A stretch of 64,000 nt of DNA from Asterochloris sp. CNOR1. Taxonomy: Eukaryota; Chlorophyta; Trebouxiophyceae; Trebouxiales; Trebouxiaceae. Positions 46,201 through 57,900 of this stretch are shown here, one piece after another (position 1 is the stretch's first letter; every line of letters starts with the position of its first letter). The DNA lies in assembly GCA_963969365.1 (NCBI GenBank), contig OZ017761.1, positions 558,001 to 622,000 on the forward strand, given 5' to 3'. A program made the position numbers and the translations under genes. The notes beneath the pieces are model-generated. The model worked only from the letters and a program-made list of their open reading frames with translations. It ran no database searches and had not been told where the DNA came from.

Positions 46201-48433
46201 CGCAGGCGGCCAACCCTCCAGGGCTTGCTTCCAGCGCCTGCAGCAGCACCTCTGCTGCAGATCTTCACCTGGAGCTGCCAGGTGCGATTGCCAAAACACC
46301 ACTGCTGCGCCTCTTCGCCGCAGACTTCTGCTGGGCCTGTCATATCTGTGATTTTCAATTTGGCAGCCATGTTTGTCAGTCGATCGTCTGGGGGAGGTGT
46401 CAAAGCACAAAGCGTCAGCAGACCCAGGCCTGCTCAGTCAAGACATGCACAGCCTGGTTGCAGGGGGTGGCGGCCGCAGCACCAGTGCTGGTGCATCGCC
46501 GGCCAGGCCGGAGGCTCCACAGGTGCTGGCTGCTGTGCAGTACATGGCCCGCCTCAAAGGCTTCATGAAGCCACGCAGGTGGGTCAGTGCTTGGTGTACA
46601 CCAAAGGGGCTCCCCACTTGTGGTGATGGACCCCCCAGACAGCTCTGACCCTCCAGCAGGCACGGCACACAGCTCCGGTTTGACAGCAAATCTCTTTAGC
46701 GGTCTCCATGGTTAGCTGCCAGCACAGCTCTTTTGTCCCCAAACTGGACAGCCCTCTGCCTCACACCTTGAGTGTGGCTCCCTCAGGTCTCAGCGACATT
46801 TCCTGGACACAGACCCTCGAGCACAGGGCCAGCATGTTGCCTGCCGGAGCGGCCCCCTATGCTGTGCCTGCAGCAAAACGATATTCCCTGGTGTTGTTGT
46901 GCAGGCATGAGCAGGGTGCAGTTGCGGCTGTGCTGTCTAGACATCTCAGCCTGCTGTGAGCGATGCTCAAGTCCCTCCTGCATGCCTGTTTAAATCTCAA
47001 TCTGTGTGCCTGCAGGATGCAGGTGAGCCATGCCACCCTGAGCAGCTGCACAACATAGCATCTCAGATCTTCTGTGTGTGCCCATGCAGGATGCAGGTGC
47101 AGCTGTGCCACCCTGATGATCTGTCCTGCTTTGACGCCGGCGAGCAGCGAGGCCCCGGGCCCTGCAGCTCCACCTGCAGCTCCAGAGCAGCCTCATCCAC
47201 CGCTCAGGGCAGCAGCCTGGCAGTGGACAGCCGGGCAGCCAGCTGGGAGGCACGCCACGCACGAGTGTGTGTGCCCTCCGCGATGCGGGACAGGAGCCAG
47301 AACCATGCCAGGTGGGCATGGATCAGGACAGCCTGTGCAGGTCTCGTGTGTGCCCTGCGGCTTGTTGGACAAAACTTGGTGTCCCTGGTGGCTGAGCGGA
47401 AGTGGGCATGCAAATTGATAGTTGGCTGTGGTAGGGCTTGGCAGATTCATTTGCAGCCTGCAAGCCCACGATATCCAGCGCTTCACTGCGGGCTTGCTCG
47501 CATCATCCACCTTGTGCGTGGGACCTTCCCTGTTGCAGGCCAGGCCCAGGCAGCCAGCTGAGCTGGTTCCCCCAGAAGCAGCTCCCCCCGCTGCAGCTGA
47601 TGAACAAGGCCCCCCACTGGAATGAGACACTGCGCTGCTGGTGCCTCAACTTCCGGGGGCGCGTCAAGCTGGCCTCAGTCAAGAACTTCCAGCTGGTGCA
47701 GACGCAGGGGGCCTCAGAGACCGTCATCATGCAGGTCAGGCCTGAGTCATGTCCTCCTGAAGTGCCAGAATCCAGGCTTGCTCTCTGCTTCCTTTTCAGG
47801 CTCTGGATTTCAGGATCTGGTGAGTCTGGGTGGTGCATGTGCCTGTCATCATGGAAGTCGACACTGCTCATGGAATGCTGCATTACATCAAGGGCTCTGC
47901 GTGTTACCAAAGGGGCAGGTCAGGCTTCTGGCTGATGCAGATGCAGGGGGTTGCAGCGACCATGTCACGCAGGTCAGGCTGCACTCCTGTTGCACCTGAG
48001 AATGCCACATCCTTGTCACTTGCTCTCAGTTATGTGGGTCTGCTTCTCAGCACGCAGCTGACTTGCCATCTTTATTGTGCCTCTAGCAGCTTGCTTTGTA
48101 CCCACAAGTTCAGTTGTCCCAGTGCCTGTTTGTGTCTACAGGGTGCGATCAGGAGCATCTGGCCCCATGCAGCATGCTATATGCTGGGGCCAGGTCACAA
48201 TGTACTGCACCTGCTGCAGCAGGTTAACAAGCAAGTACCTGTTGGGCCACATGTGCTGTGCATTCCCTGGTCAGCTTGATGCAACCTTTCTGACACAGTG
48301 CTAAACACTGTATCTGCAGTTTGGCAAGGTCGAAGGAGATACCTTCGTGCTGGACTACTTCTCCCACCGCATTACGGCGCTGCAGGCATTTGCTATCAGC
48401 CTGACCACCTTCGAGTCCAAGCTGCTCCTCTGA
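43242..48433 (+). CDS. Tubby-like F-box protein
   Basis: Exons resolved by phase: 43242-43478, 43709-43840, 44284-44444, 44997 to about 45200, then 46464-46578, 47090-47311, 47539-47734 and 48320-48433 (TGA). The F-box spans exons 1-2 ([15 protein letters not shown], then [17 protein letters not shown]). The tubby domain starts in exon 3 and continues with [29 protein letters not shown] and [10 protein letters not shown]. It ends with the diagnostic [26 protein letters not shown], the block from FGKVEG to VLDYF, and [17 protein letters not shown]. Plant homologues join SCF ubiquitin ligases and bind phosphoinositides at the plasma membrane. Exon 4 leaves in phase 0 while 46464 needs phase 1, so at least one exon between 45200 and 46460 is unresolved. 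Introns around exons 3, 4, 47090 and 47734 are full of exon-edge copies. Two TGTAA signals follow the stop. Confidence 0.92.
44058..44283 (+). repeat. Two pseudo-exon copies upstream of tubby exon 3
   Basis: True exon 3 begins at 44284 (agtcccagcgccaacac, later ccaagtgctgggtgcagcgc). Copies follow CTGCAG acceptors at 44162 (ggcccctgcaccaacac, later ccacgtgctgttg) and 44058 (acacccagagcaaag, later agctggctgtgcagcg). Spacings are 104 and 122 bp. Confidence 0.87.
44773..45010 (+). repeat. Acceptor array before tubby exon 4
   Basis: Four units start with (t/c)ctgca(g)(g/a)cagg at about 44773, 44843, 44918 and 44990, 70-77 bp apart. Each is followed by a cacctgc(t/c) and (c)cactgcct-like tail. 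The last is the functional acceptor leading into [10 protein letters not shown]. Confidence 0.82.
45382..45465. repeat. Inverted repeat in tubby intron
   Basis: aaagggtcaa (45382-45391) and ttgacccttt (45456-45465) are exact reverse complements. Pairing extends imperfectly inward through gggtcc/gggtccc. It could form a hairpin or be a small MITE-like relic. Confidence 0.6.
46898..47115 (+). repeat. Pseudo-exon copies upstream of tubby exon 47090
   Basis: The true exon start gatgcaggtgcagctgtgcc (47090) has a close copy at 47016 (gatgcaggtgagccatgcc, 74 bp offset) and a looser one near 46903 (gcatgagcagggtgcag, then ctgtgctg). All follow TGCAG. Confidence 0.83.
47700..47985 (+). repeat. Copies of exon tail and donor after tubby exon 47734
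   Basis: The exon tail gacgcagggggcctcagaga, then catgcag|gtcagg, recurs at 47940 (gatgcagggggttgcagcga, then cacgcag|gtcagg). A partial copy sits between (cctgtcatcatggaagtc near 47842). Steps are about 122 and 117 bp. Confidence 0.85.
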
Positions 48434-48913
48434 CGATCAGCGGCTATGGTAAAACTGCACTCCCTGCCATAGCTGCCATCTGTCCTGTAATGATTTTGCT
48501 TTGTAAGCTATCAGCTTATTGATGTTTGAGAACACCCCTGAATCAGTCGCCCCTCAACAAGCTCCCCCAACACATGCCCCCGTCTCCTTCCCCCAGCCAG
48601 CATATGCACCTCCATCCACAGGTGCAGCATGAAGAGGCGTGCACTCAGCCTCCTGCCCATCACCATGTGACAAATGCCAGACATAGATGAGACCCAGGCT
48701 CTGCCGGGAAGTGCAAGCTCGCAGTTCAACATGGTTGTTATTGCTCTCTATATAATCACTGATAGAGGTAGCTAGGCAGCTGAATCAGCATGCGTTGAAG
48801 TCTGTTGAACTGTGACTAGGTGTTCGCGGCAGCAGGAAGGCAGGGATGCAAGGATGTGTATTTGCTGTTTGTGCAACGAGGCAGGTGAAGAGGACCTGCT
48901 GAAGGGTTCTGGC
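48434..48913. other. Convergent intergenic region
   Basis: 480 bp lie between the stops of the tubby-like gene and coiled-coil gene B. It contains the tubby-side TGTAA signals. No TGTAA on the gene B strand and no further gene were seen. Confidence 0.65.
48486..48506 (+). terminator. Paired TGTAA poly(A) signals, tubby-like gene
   Basis: TGTAA occurs at 48486-48490 and 48502-48506, 53-73 nt after the stop codon, a typical distance for chlorophyte 3' ends. Confidence 0.6.
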
Positions 48914-51900
48914 TCAGCGGTCTCTCTCTGCATCTCGGGTCTGGGTCTCTCCTCCCAGGGCATCCTCCTCTATCTGTTCCAGCATCATATTCAGCTCCTC
49001 CTCGTTCTGGCCATGCTGCTCCACCAGCAGGGATGTCAGATAGGTGACCTGCAGTGCACGTAGGACACTGCTGGCACATGGCTATTTGCTGGCATATGGG
49101 TGGTTTGAGGTAACCAGCGTTGTCAGCATGGAAATGCTGCATCACCAGAGAAGGAATCAGAGAGGTGACCTGCAGTCGCCATTGCAACCTGCAGTGTAGA
49201 GAGTGGATTTGCTGCACCCTGCACACGCTGCTCATCTGGCTGGACATCAGCTGCGCCCCCCATTCAGGCTATATAAGCCCTCAGACTGCTGCACAGGTCC
49301 ACCATAGGCCCCAGCTCATCCACCCTCTGTTGCACCTTACCATGACCTTCAACTGCTGAAGGTTGCGTGCCATACTTGCCGGCGGCTTGCTTGCCGGTGA
49401 CACTCTTGGCCCCCCATGCAGGCCAGCAGGCCTTTGCAGATGCCCAGCTCATCCGGCCCCCGGGTGCACACTCACCTTGGCTGTTGACACAGTGGGCACT
49501 TTGCTTGCTGAGGACACCCACCTTGGTCTCCTGGGCCCCCACGCAGGCCAAGAGGTCCTCAAAGTCGCGCAGCTGCTCCTGCCCCTCCTCCAGGGCCTGC
49601 CTGGCCTCCTCAGCCTCCCGCAGCAGCAGCTGCAGGCGGGCCTGCTCCCCCTGCGCATCTGCCAGCGCCTGAAGGAGCTGGGCCACCTCAAACTGCTCCC
49701 CAGGTGCGTCTGCAGGAGCCAGTGGCAGGGCGCGCTCCTGCAGCATGAGGCACAGTGGTGTCAACCCTGCAACAACCCCTTTCGTCCCCTGCCGCAGCAG
49801 CTGCTGGCAGACTGCTTCCCTGTGTTTCTGCCCACGCCAGTGGCACCACTCCGCTGGATGCAACATGCTCGCCCTGCACATCTATACAGCAAGCTGGCAC
49901 AGCAGGAGAGCAGCAGTGGGTGCCTCTGCTCCCTCAGGTAGACGGGGACTGGACATGTCACGCCATCTACATGTTAGCCAGTACAGCACTGGACTCCTTT
50001 GCGCGCTACAAGCATGCGATGCTCCTGAGCTCATGGACAAACACAGAGCATCCAGGCATGCAGAGCATGAGTGCTCCAGAGGGTTGAATACAAGGCATCC
50101 TCGGCGCAGTATATGGTCTGGGTGTAGCTGCAGCAGCAGCCTTGAGGTCAGCAAGCTCAATCGTAGCCTGATAGGGGAACAGTCTTTGGGTCATCTTGCT
50201 GGTGGCTGACCGCTCCCCTTGCATGTAGAAGCCGCAAACACAAAGCCGCATGCTGTATGTTCAGTAAAACGTTTGCTTGGCAGGAGCAGTCGCCCACCTC
50301 GCTTGCGGCAGGGGCAGCAGCAGCCTTGGCTGCTGCTGTCCCTGCATTGCCTTCACCCTCGACCATGGTGACGTCATCGCCACCTTGGCTAAGAGCTGCC
50401 AACTCAGCCTGGACGCTTGTCAGCTGCTGCTGCAGCTCCTGCGCACCAGCATGGGGAGAAGCAGTCAGAGAGGTAATACTACATGCTGATGCTGAGCATG
50501 TGCCCTTTCCATGGGCAGCCATGACAAAGACAAGGCCTGTTACAGGTCTACACCTGCTCTCCGTTCAGCTTCAGCCTCTGCATTGACCAACAGCGCGCCA
50601 GGCAGTAACCTCAAGCGCAGGTCCCTCTAAATTCAGCCTTGATGCTTACACAGCTGACTCCACCTGCTGAGCTGGCTTTGCATGTCCCATGGCCTGCTGT
50701 GGATGTATTCAGCCATGCTCAGCTGCATACAACATCTGCTGCAGCTGCCACCTGTACGGCAGCAGCATCATGCAGTCACATAGAGCTGCTCCCACCTGCT
50801 GGGCAGCCTCTGCATCCTCCACAGCCTGGCGGGCGGTGGTGCCCTGGTCCCTGAAAGTGGCCACCTCGCTCCTGAGGGCCCCCAGCTCCTCCTGCGTCTC
50901 CTGCAGTTCAAGCTCGAGTCTGAGGCAAAGGTGCTGCCCTCAAATGCCTAAGTCTGCAACAAATCTGGTGGTGTGCACTCATAAGCACGACTGGACGGGT
51001 CATTGCTGACAGACAGAACCCACTACTGGCTCTTCTGTGTTTGCCCTGTGCATAGTCTTGTGCAGCTGCCACAACTTCTGCAGGCCCTGGGACCCCATGA
51101 ATAGCCTGGGCACATGCGGTACCAACTTCGGTCCCAATCCACTGCCTCTGAGCGCTGATGCTTGCCTGCCAAGCCTAGGATGATTTTGGCAGCCTGGGCA
51201 CATGCATTGTGGGCTCAGAGACAGACTCCAATCCGAGTCCAGGCCTGTGCACAAGCCTGCCTGTAGGGCCTAGAACCCTAGGGAGCCTGGGCAAGTAGAT
51301 TCCGAATCTGGACCCCAAGCTTGCCTGCAGGGTCTGGGAGACTTGAGCCGCCTGGGCACGCGCGTCTCGGGTCTGGGCAGCTGCCTGTTGCACCTGGGCC
51401 TGTGCGCGTGCGGCACGGTCCTCGCTCTGCAGCAGGCGCGCCGTCGTGGCGTCCAGCTCCTGCAGCCAGATGCACATGTCAAGTGTATCGTGAGCTGGCT
51501 GCAGCCACTGCTCACATGCAGCAGCAGGTGTGGCTCCCTGCGACTGCATGTGCACTTGGTCTGTCGCACAGGCTTGTGTCACAGAGGGGGCACCCATATG
51601 TAGCACAAGCTGCAACCTGCACAGACAAGCTTGCGCCCAGTTGACTGACCTCCTCTTTAGCATTGAGCTCGGCCCAGCTGCTGTCGGCCTCCTCCTTGAG
51701 CTCGGCATTGGCAGACTGCAGCTCTGCCACCTGCTGCTGCAGCTGGGTCAGCGCAGCCTCGTCAGCGCCTGAGCCTGCAACATGAAAATGCAAGGCTGTC
51801 AGCAGGCAAAGCACTTGGTTTGGCACCAGCCGACAGGTGTGCAATGCCAGGCCACAAGACTGTCAGTAACAAGGGCTGCAGAGGCGCCAACGTCTGGGCT

Positions 51901-54900
51901 TAGCTCGCAAGAGCACAAGACCACCCAACAAGCTCAAGCTACAGATGCCACAGTAGCAAGTGCTGCTCAAGTGCTCGACATGGCAGTTGGGCACCAATGC
52001 CCACCCTTGCTCAGACCGCAGCTGTGCAAAGAGAGGGCGGCACAGCCCACCTGGAGAATGGGGAATGCCGCCGCTGGCCACTGCTGCCTGGGCTTCAGCC
52101 AGCTGGGTCTCAAGCGCAGTGACACGGTCCTGCGCCTCTTGCAACTGCTGCTGCAGAGTGGCATCCTGGGCCTCAACCTCTGCCAACCTGGCCTTCAGCT
52201 CAGCTGTGGCCTGCAGCAGTGCACACATCTTCAGCAGAAGAACGTGTTGCTAAGCCATCAAACAAGGCGCTTTGCACAACAAAGCGTTGCATGGGGCAGC
52301 ACCATCAGGGCCGCTGAAGAAAGGCCTGCAGAAAGGCTGAAGCGGACCTTTTCACAGGCAGGTGAACAGCTTGTGCACAGCCCATGTGCAGCATGGAAGG
52401 ATGTCCCTGCTCCCTTCTAGCATGTGTTCAGGCGACGTCTGCCACTGTTGCTGCTGCTACCTAAATGCAGACATGTATCCCACTTAAGCCAGTTGTCACA
52501 TCGAAGTTGCCACGCACAACGGCAGGACCCTGCCCAAAGCAGGCTGGCAGAGGGGATGGGTCACCTGGGCATGAGCAGCCTCAGCATGTGCCATCTGGGC
52601 AGGGAGGTCCTGGAAAGCCTTCAGCTGAGCCTCCAGCTGCTGCAGTTGTGACTCCAGGCTGGCACGAGCCTCCTGGGCAGCCTGCTGCTCCTCTGTGGCC
52701 CTCCCAGCAGCCTCTTGGTAAGCACCAGCCTGTGCCTGAATGGAGGCCAGCTGGGTCTCGAGCTCCGTGCAGCGGCTCTGAGCTTCTGCGGCCTGTCCCT
52801 GGGCCTGCTGCAGCTCTTCCTGCCCAGCCTGCTGCTCAGACAGCAGCGCATCCAGCTGCTGCTGCAGCTGGGAGGCTTGTAGCTCAGCCTGGGAGCTTGC
52901 GGCATCAGCCACATTCTTTGCCTGCAGGATGGCACATCAACAGGTCAAATGAGTGAAGTAGTTGACCGCACCCAGCTCCAAAGGTGAAGGAAGAAAGGCA
53001 GGCAGTTGCAACGGAGGGGACATGAGTCACCCTCGCAGTTCTGCACTGAGAGATCTGGTTCGTGTGGGTGTACCTGATGCAACTGCTCCTGCAGAGCCTC
53101 GCTCTGGGCAGCCAGATGCTCCTGGGCGCCCTCCGCCGCCTGCAGGCTGCCCTGTGCCTCTCGGTACTGCTCCTGCAGCCTGACGTGCACCTCACGGAGC
53201 GTGCTCAGCTCCCCCTCCACTGCAGTAGCAGCCTGCCCGCGCTGCTCCTCCTGCTCAGCAGCTGCAGTCTTCAGCTTGGCCACCTCAGCCTGAGCCATTT
53301 GCAACTGCTCCCGGGTTGCCTGCAGCTCTGCTGCATTGGCCCCCTCCCTGCTGGTGCCGGACTCTGCAGGAGCAGGCTCAGCAGCACTGGAGGCCCCTTC
53401 TGTACTATCATTGCTGTCGGCAGCAGCACGATCAGCAGAGGACTCCTCAGCGCTTGAGGCAGGGACCTCAGCGCTGCTGCTGGCATGGGCAGCCGCTGAG
53501 GCCGCCTGCTGGTGCAGGCGAGCCACCTGCTGCTGCAGCTGCCGGCAGCTGTGCTCGGCACGGTCAGCTCGCAGGATGGCCTCCTCCCGCTCAGCCGTGG
53601 CCTTCGCCAGGTTGGGGCCTGCAGCAAGCAGCAATAATCTCAATGAGCGCGTCAGCAAGGCACAGAGTGCTCAGCAGCTGCCCACACGAGCGATGCCTGA
53701 TTTGCATGCTATGCAGGTGCCGCAGGATGACCTCATCCTGTCAGCAGCCACTTTGGGGTCTGCAGCATGCAGCGTGCAGCATGACTGGTTGTATGCACTT
53801 ACATGCCAGGTAAGCAGGGGGAGCCTCGCTTCATGCCAGCAGTGGGCGGCTTGCTCCTTAGCAGGCCTGACAAGGCAGAGGTGACCGCAATGGCCAGGCA
53901 AATTGTCCCGTTTGTTGGGCACCCCAGGAGGCTATGCTGCCACCCAATTGCAAAACAACCTGCTTGGGCAAGCGCATGACATCACTGACCTGCTTTCTGG
54001 GCAGCCTTGGAGGCCTTGATGCGCTCCGTCTGCAGCTGCCTGGCCTCCATGGCCTCCTGCACACTGGCTTCAGCAGCCGACAGCTGCTCCTGCAGCAAAG
54101 CTTGCTGCCCCTGCAGACCCTGCACCTGAGCCTGCAGCACCAAATGAACTTGTTGGGCGGAGGATTGCCAACTTGCCCAGTCCTGCAACAGCAGCACTGG
54201 TCTGCAGGGCCTATACCCAGTCTGCAGCATGAAGCTGGCTGGTAGCAGATTTACAGGTGCAATGCACAACAAAGCCTTGTAGGGAACGCTGGCAACAGCA
54301 AGTGAATGACCGCATGCCTGGGTGCACTGACGACCTGACACCGTCCTGAGCAGCAGGCAGGCTAGAACCCTCCTGTGACCCCGCTCAGCAGTGGGCAATG
54401 CCACACTGCATGAGGTCTGAGACTTGCATGCCCCTGAACAGACACCAAACAACAAAATCCATGCAGTGTCAACCACGACACCATGTGAGTGACGCGGACA
54501 AGTAGTGTGTGGAGCGCCTCCCATTCACCTGCATCTCCTCGGCTTCCTGGTCTCGCTGCGCGATGAGGTGCTCAGCCTTCCCAAGCTTGGCCCTGCATGC
54601 ACCAGCAAGCTGTGATGTTGACGCTGTATGGCAAGGCAGATGATCCAAGTGTGAGACGGGATGAAGGTGGCAGCCCTCCTGGGTCAATATTGCTGTGCAT
54701 TGATTGCTGGCCTTGACTCAGCATGCCGCAGGCGAGGGGCTTCAGAGCCACAGCAGATAGGCCCAGTGACATTGCCCTGAGCCTGCAGCTGAACAGAAGC
54801 CTGGCTGCCTCCCTGATCAGGTAGGCTTGTTGCGCTGGGTGCCATGAGGTGCCATGCCGCCCTCTCCCGGCAACACCCCACTGGCCAGCCACATGGTGTG

Positions 54901-57900
54901 TTTTTCTTCCCCGATTGACGCCTACCTGAGGTCAAGCAGCTCCTCTCGATCAGCCTGGTCCATCTCCAGGCTGCCAGCAGGTGCTGCCTCAGCAGGCGCC
55001 GGTGCTGCCTCAGCAGGCGCCAGGTCTGCCAGAGGGTCGTCCCCATGGCGCCACCCATCACCCGCAGGTGCTTCAGTTGCTGCCTGCAGGTGCCAGCAGG
55101 CAATATTGTTTCTTTAGGGGTCAATTGTACAATCAGGGGAAACTGTCTGCCCAGTCCTTACTGGCAAACATATGGGAGGCCAAGTCCTTTGTATATGCAA
55201 AATATTCATGCCAAACTGAAATCAGCTGGGCTGCAGCCTCTGCAGCCTGCAAAGGGGCGTGCAAGCCATGACTGGCAGTGCTGACGGCAACTTGCCCTGT
55301 GGATCCACACTGCACACTCAAACAGCTCTAGCCAAACACCCTACCTTGGCTGCAGCCCTCAGGTCCTCAGCCTCCTCCTGCAGGCGGCTGACCTGAACCT
55401 GCAGCTCCTGCTGAGCACCCTGCAGCTTGGTGCGCTGCTGCTGTATGTCAGCCAGGTCAGCCTGCAGCCACAAGACATCCAAATCAGGGCGAGCTGCCAG
55501 GTCTGGCCTGAAGGTCTGCAGGCGTGTGCGGCTGAGTGCACCCAAGGCGGCCAAGATTGCTTTGCTTTGGGCTGGCAGCGAGGATGGACCAGCCGACCAT
55601 CAGACCTCCTCGGGTCTCCCGAACAGAAGCAGGGGCCTGCTGATGCTTTGGACCACACATGCAGCTCAGGTGCCCGCTCATGCTGCAATGGCGCCTCACT
55701 GTTACTAACATACATGTGGTTCCCTACAGATGGCAGCCAAAGCCCTACCTGCAGGCGGCGGCCCTGCTGTACGGCCACACGCTCACTCTGCAGCAGGCTT
55801 TCGAGCTCTGCCTTGGTTGAGTCCACCTGCTGCTGCAGAGTTTCCTCACGCTGCCGTGCCGCCAACACCTGCAGGTGCACAGATGAGATCTGGGATTGAC
55901 AGGCAGTGGCTCGCTGCTGCTGCTGCGGAACACTCAATCCTCTCCCTGCCCCTTGGCTGCCAGCACCTGCCTTTGCACCATCATGTTGAGGGTTTGCTGC
56001 AATTTGAGGCGTCTGGCGCTATCATGCTGCTTGCTAGCACCCGCAGTCACATCTTTAGGAAAGGCAGAAGGCCTGCAGTCCAAAAGCAAAGTTGGCATCG
56101 CAGGCTGCCAGCAGATGCTTCTGTGTTGTCAGCTGAGGTCCTGCCTGTAGCCAGTGCCTCCTCAGGAAGGTGGCACGTGCAGCAGGCTGCAGAAGCATCA
56201 CTCAACATGCCCAGGCATCTCCCCTTTCCCAGCACGTTCTGAGTGTATCTGCACCCTGCTCAGAAAGGACACCTGCCCAGCTGCCTATGCTTCATGCCCT
56301 TCAACCAGCAGAGCTGCCCCAGCCAAGTGATGGACACCAGCACACGTACTCCTGCGCCTTGGCCTCGGCAGCACGCTGCCAAGCAGGTCTCCTTACAAGC
56401 ATTGATTGGCACCACCCATTGCACCACTGCCTCTGCACCTTGTCTTCAACTTCGCACCAACAACTGGGCTGTCATGGCATGACACACATGGCGTGACAAT
56501 GTGCAGAGACTCAATACAGTGCTTTCTTTGTTGCAGACCTGCCAGGAACCTTGTGCCAACTAGCCCTTCACCTTTTACACAAACACTCAATCACCTGCTT
56601 TCGCGCCTTGTCCTTGAAGTGTGCCACCCTGTCGCGGTCCTTCTGGCGCAAAGCCTCAAGGTCGCTCTGCAAGGAGTCCACCTGCTCCTGCAGGAGACAC
56701 ACCTCAAAGTGACACGATCTTAAATGGAGTTGGCGACCCTGCACCTCAGGCCAGCCAAGCTTGCAGAAAGTGCACGACGGACAATTGTACAGTCCCTGCA
56801 CTTGTTAGGTTGGGGATCCACCTCAAACTTCTGCAGCAGGGGCAGGCCTTTGCTGGGTAGCTACTCTCTGGATTGCAGCCGTGCAGCAGGCTCAGCCTGG
56901 GCAGCAGATCCAAGCACCACTGGCAGCAGCACTGCAAAATTCTTTCCACTGCCCCTGCAACATTCTTAGCTGTGCCAAATCTTTGTGACTTTGCTGTTGA
57001 GCAAATCTGCGAAAGCTCAGGCTCTGCATGGAGCACATTTTCTTTGTGGCATAGGGATCGCTGCTGCAGCTGCAGCGGCATCAAGCAGCAAATATCACAG
57101 CATGGAAATGCAGACAGCATTCTTGCAAATCCCAGCCAAAGCTCTTGCCTGTAAGGTGCATGTGTTTAAGGAAAGAGGCCGCCAGCCATGACATTCCACT
57201 CAGCAAACTTCCTGCTTCTATTAGCGGAGCCAATGTTGCATGCTGCTGTATAGACATCATTGTTCTTTGGCAGGCAGAAGCCAGGGTATGCAGCTGTCTG
57301 TGTCTCTCAGCGCAGAGGCATGCATTCCCATCTGCAGCTCCTCAATGCTGGCTGCCAGTGCACACTGTTTGGGGCTGTGAGCTGCCTACAGATCCTGCTG
57401 TGCCCACTTCTGGCAGACAAGCCACTTCCAGTGGCAATGCATGCGCCCAGACATGCATTATGCATAGGGTGCATCAGCAGAGTCCCTCACCTGCAGCTCC
57501 CTGACCCTGGCTGCATGCGCCCTTTCTTGCTGCTGCCGTTCCTGCTCAGCTGCCTCCAGACGTGTCTGTAGGTCCTCCATTTCTGCTGCCTGCTCCTGTT
57601 TCTCAGCCTCAGCCTTGCTGGCAGCAGTCTGCAGGAACGGGAATGATCACATATAAAGGGTGAACTGCATGCAAAATTTATTATTATGCTGGGCATGCAC
57701 ATCTGCGGTCAGAAGTTTCAGGGGGGTGTGTGCAGTCTGCAAAGATGTTCAACTGAGCCTCTTACCTTGCCACAGACTGTCTCCTCTGAATCTGTGTCCC
57801 ACCCCTGGAGGACACTGCAGCTTTGCATCTTTACTCTGATGCCCTGGCGACATCTCCTTGACAACTCACAAACTTTCAGGCCCGGGCCCCAGAGTGAGGC

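Noticed and set aside
45200-46460. Candidate tubby exons near 45640-45700 and 46190-46290
   Set aside because: At least one exon must lie here to repair the phase, but none of the candidates matches the tubby domain well enough to choose.
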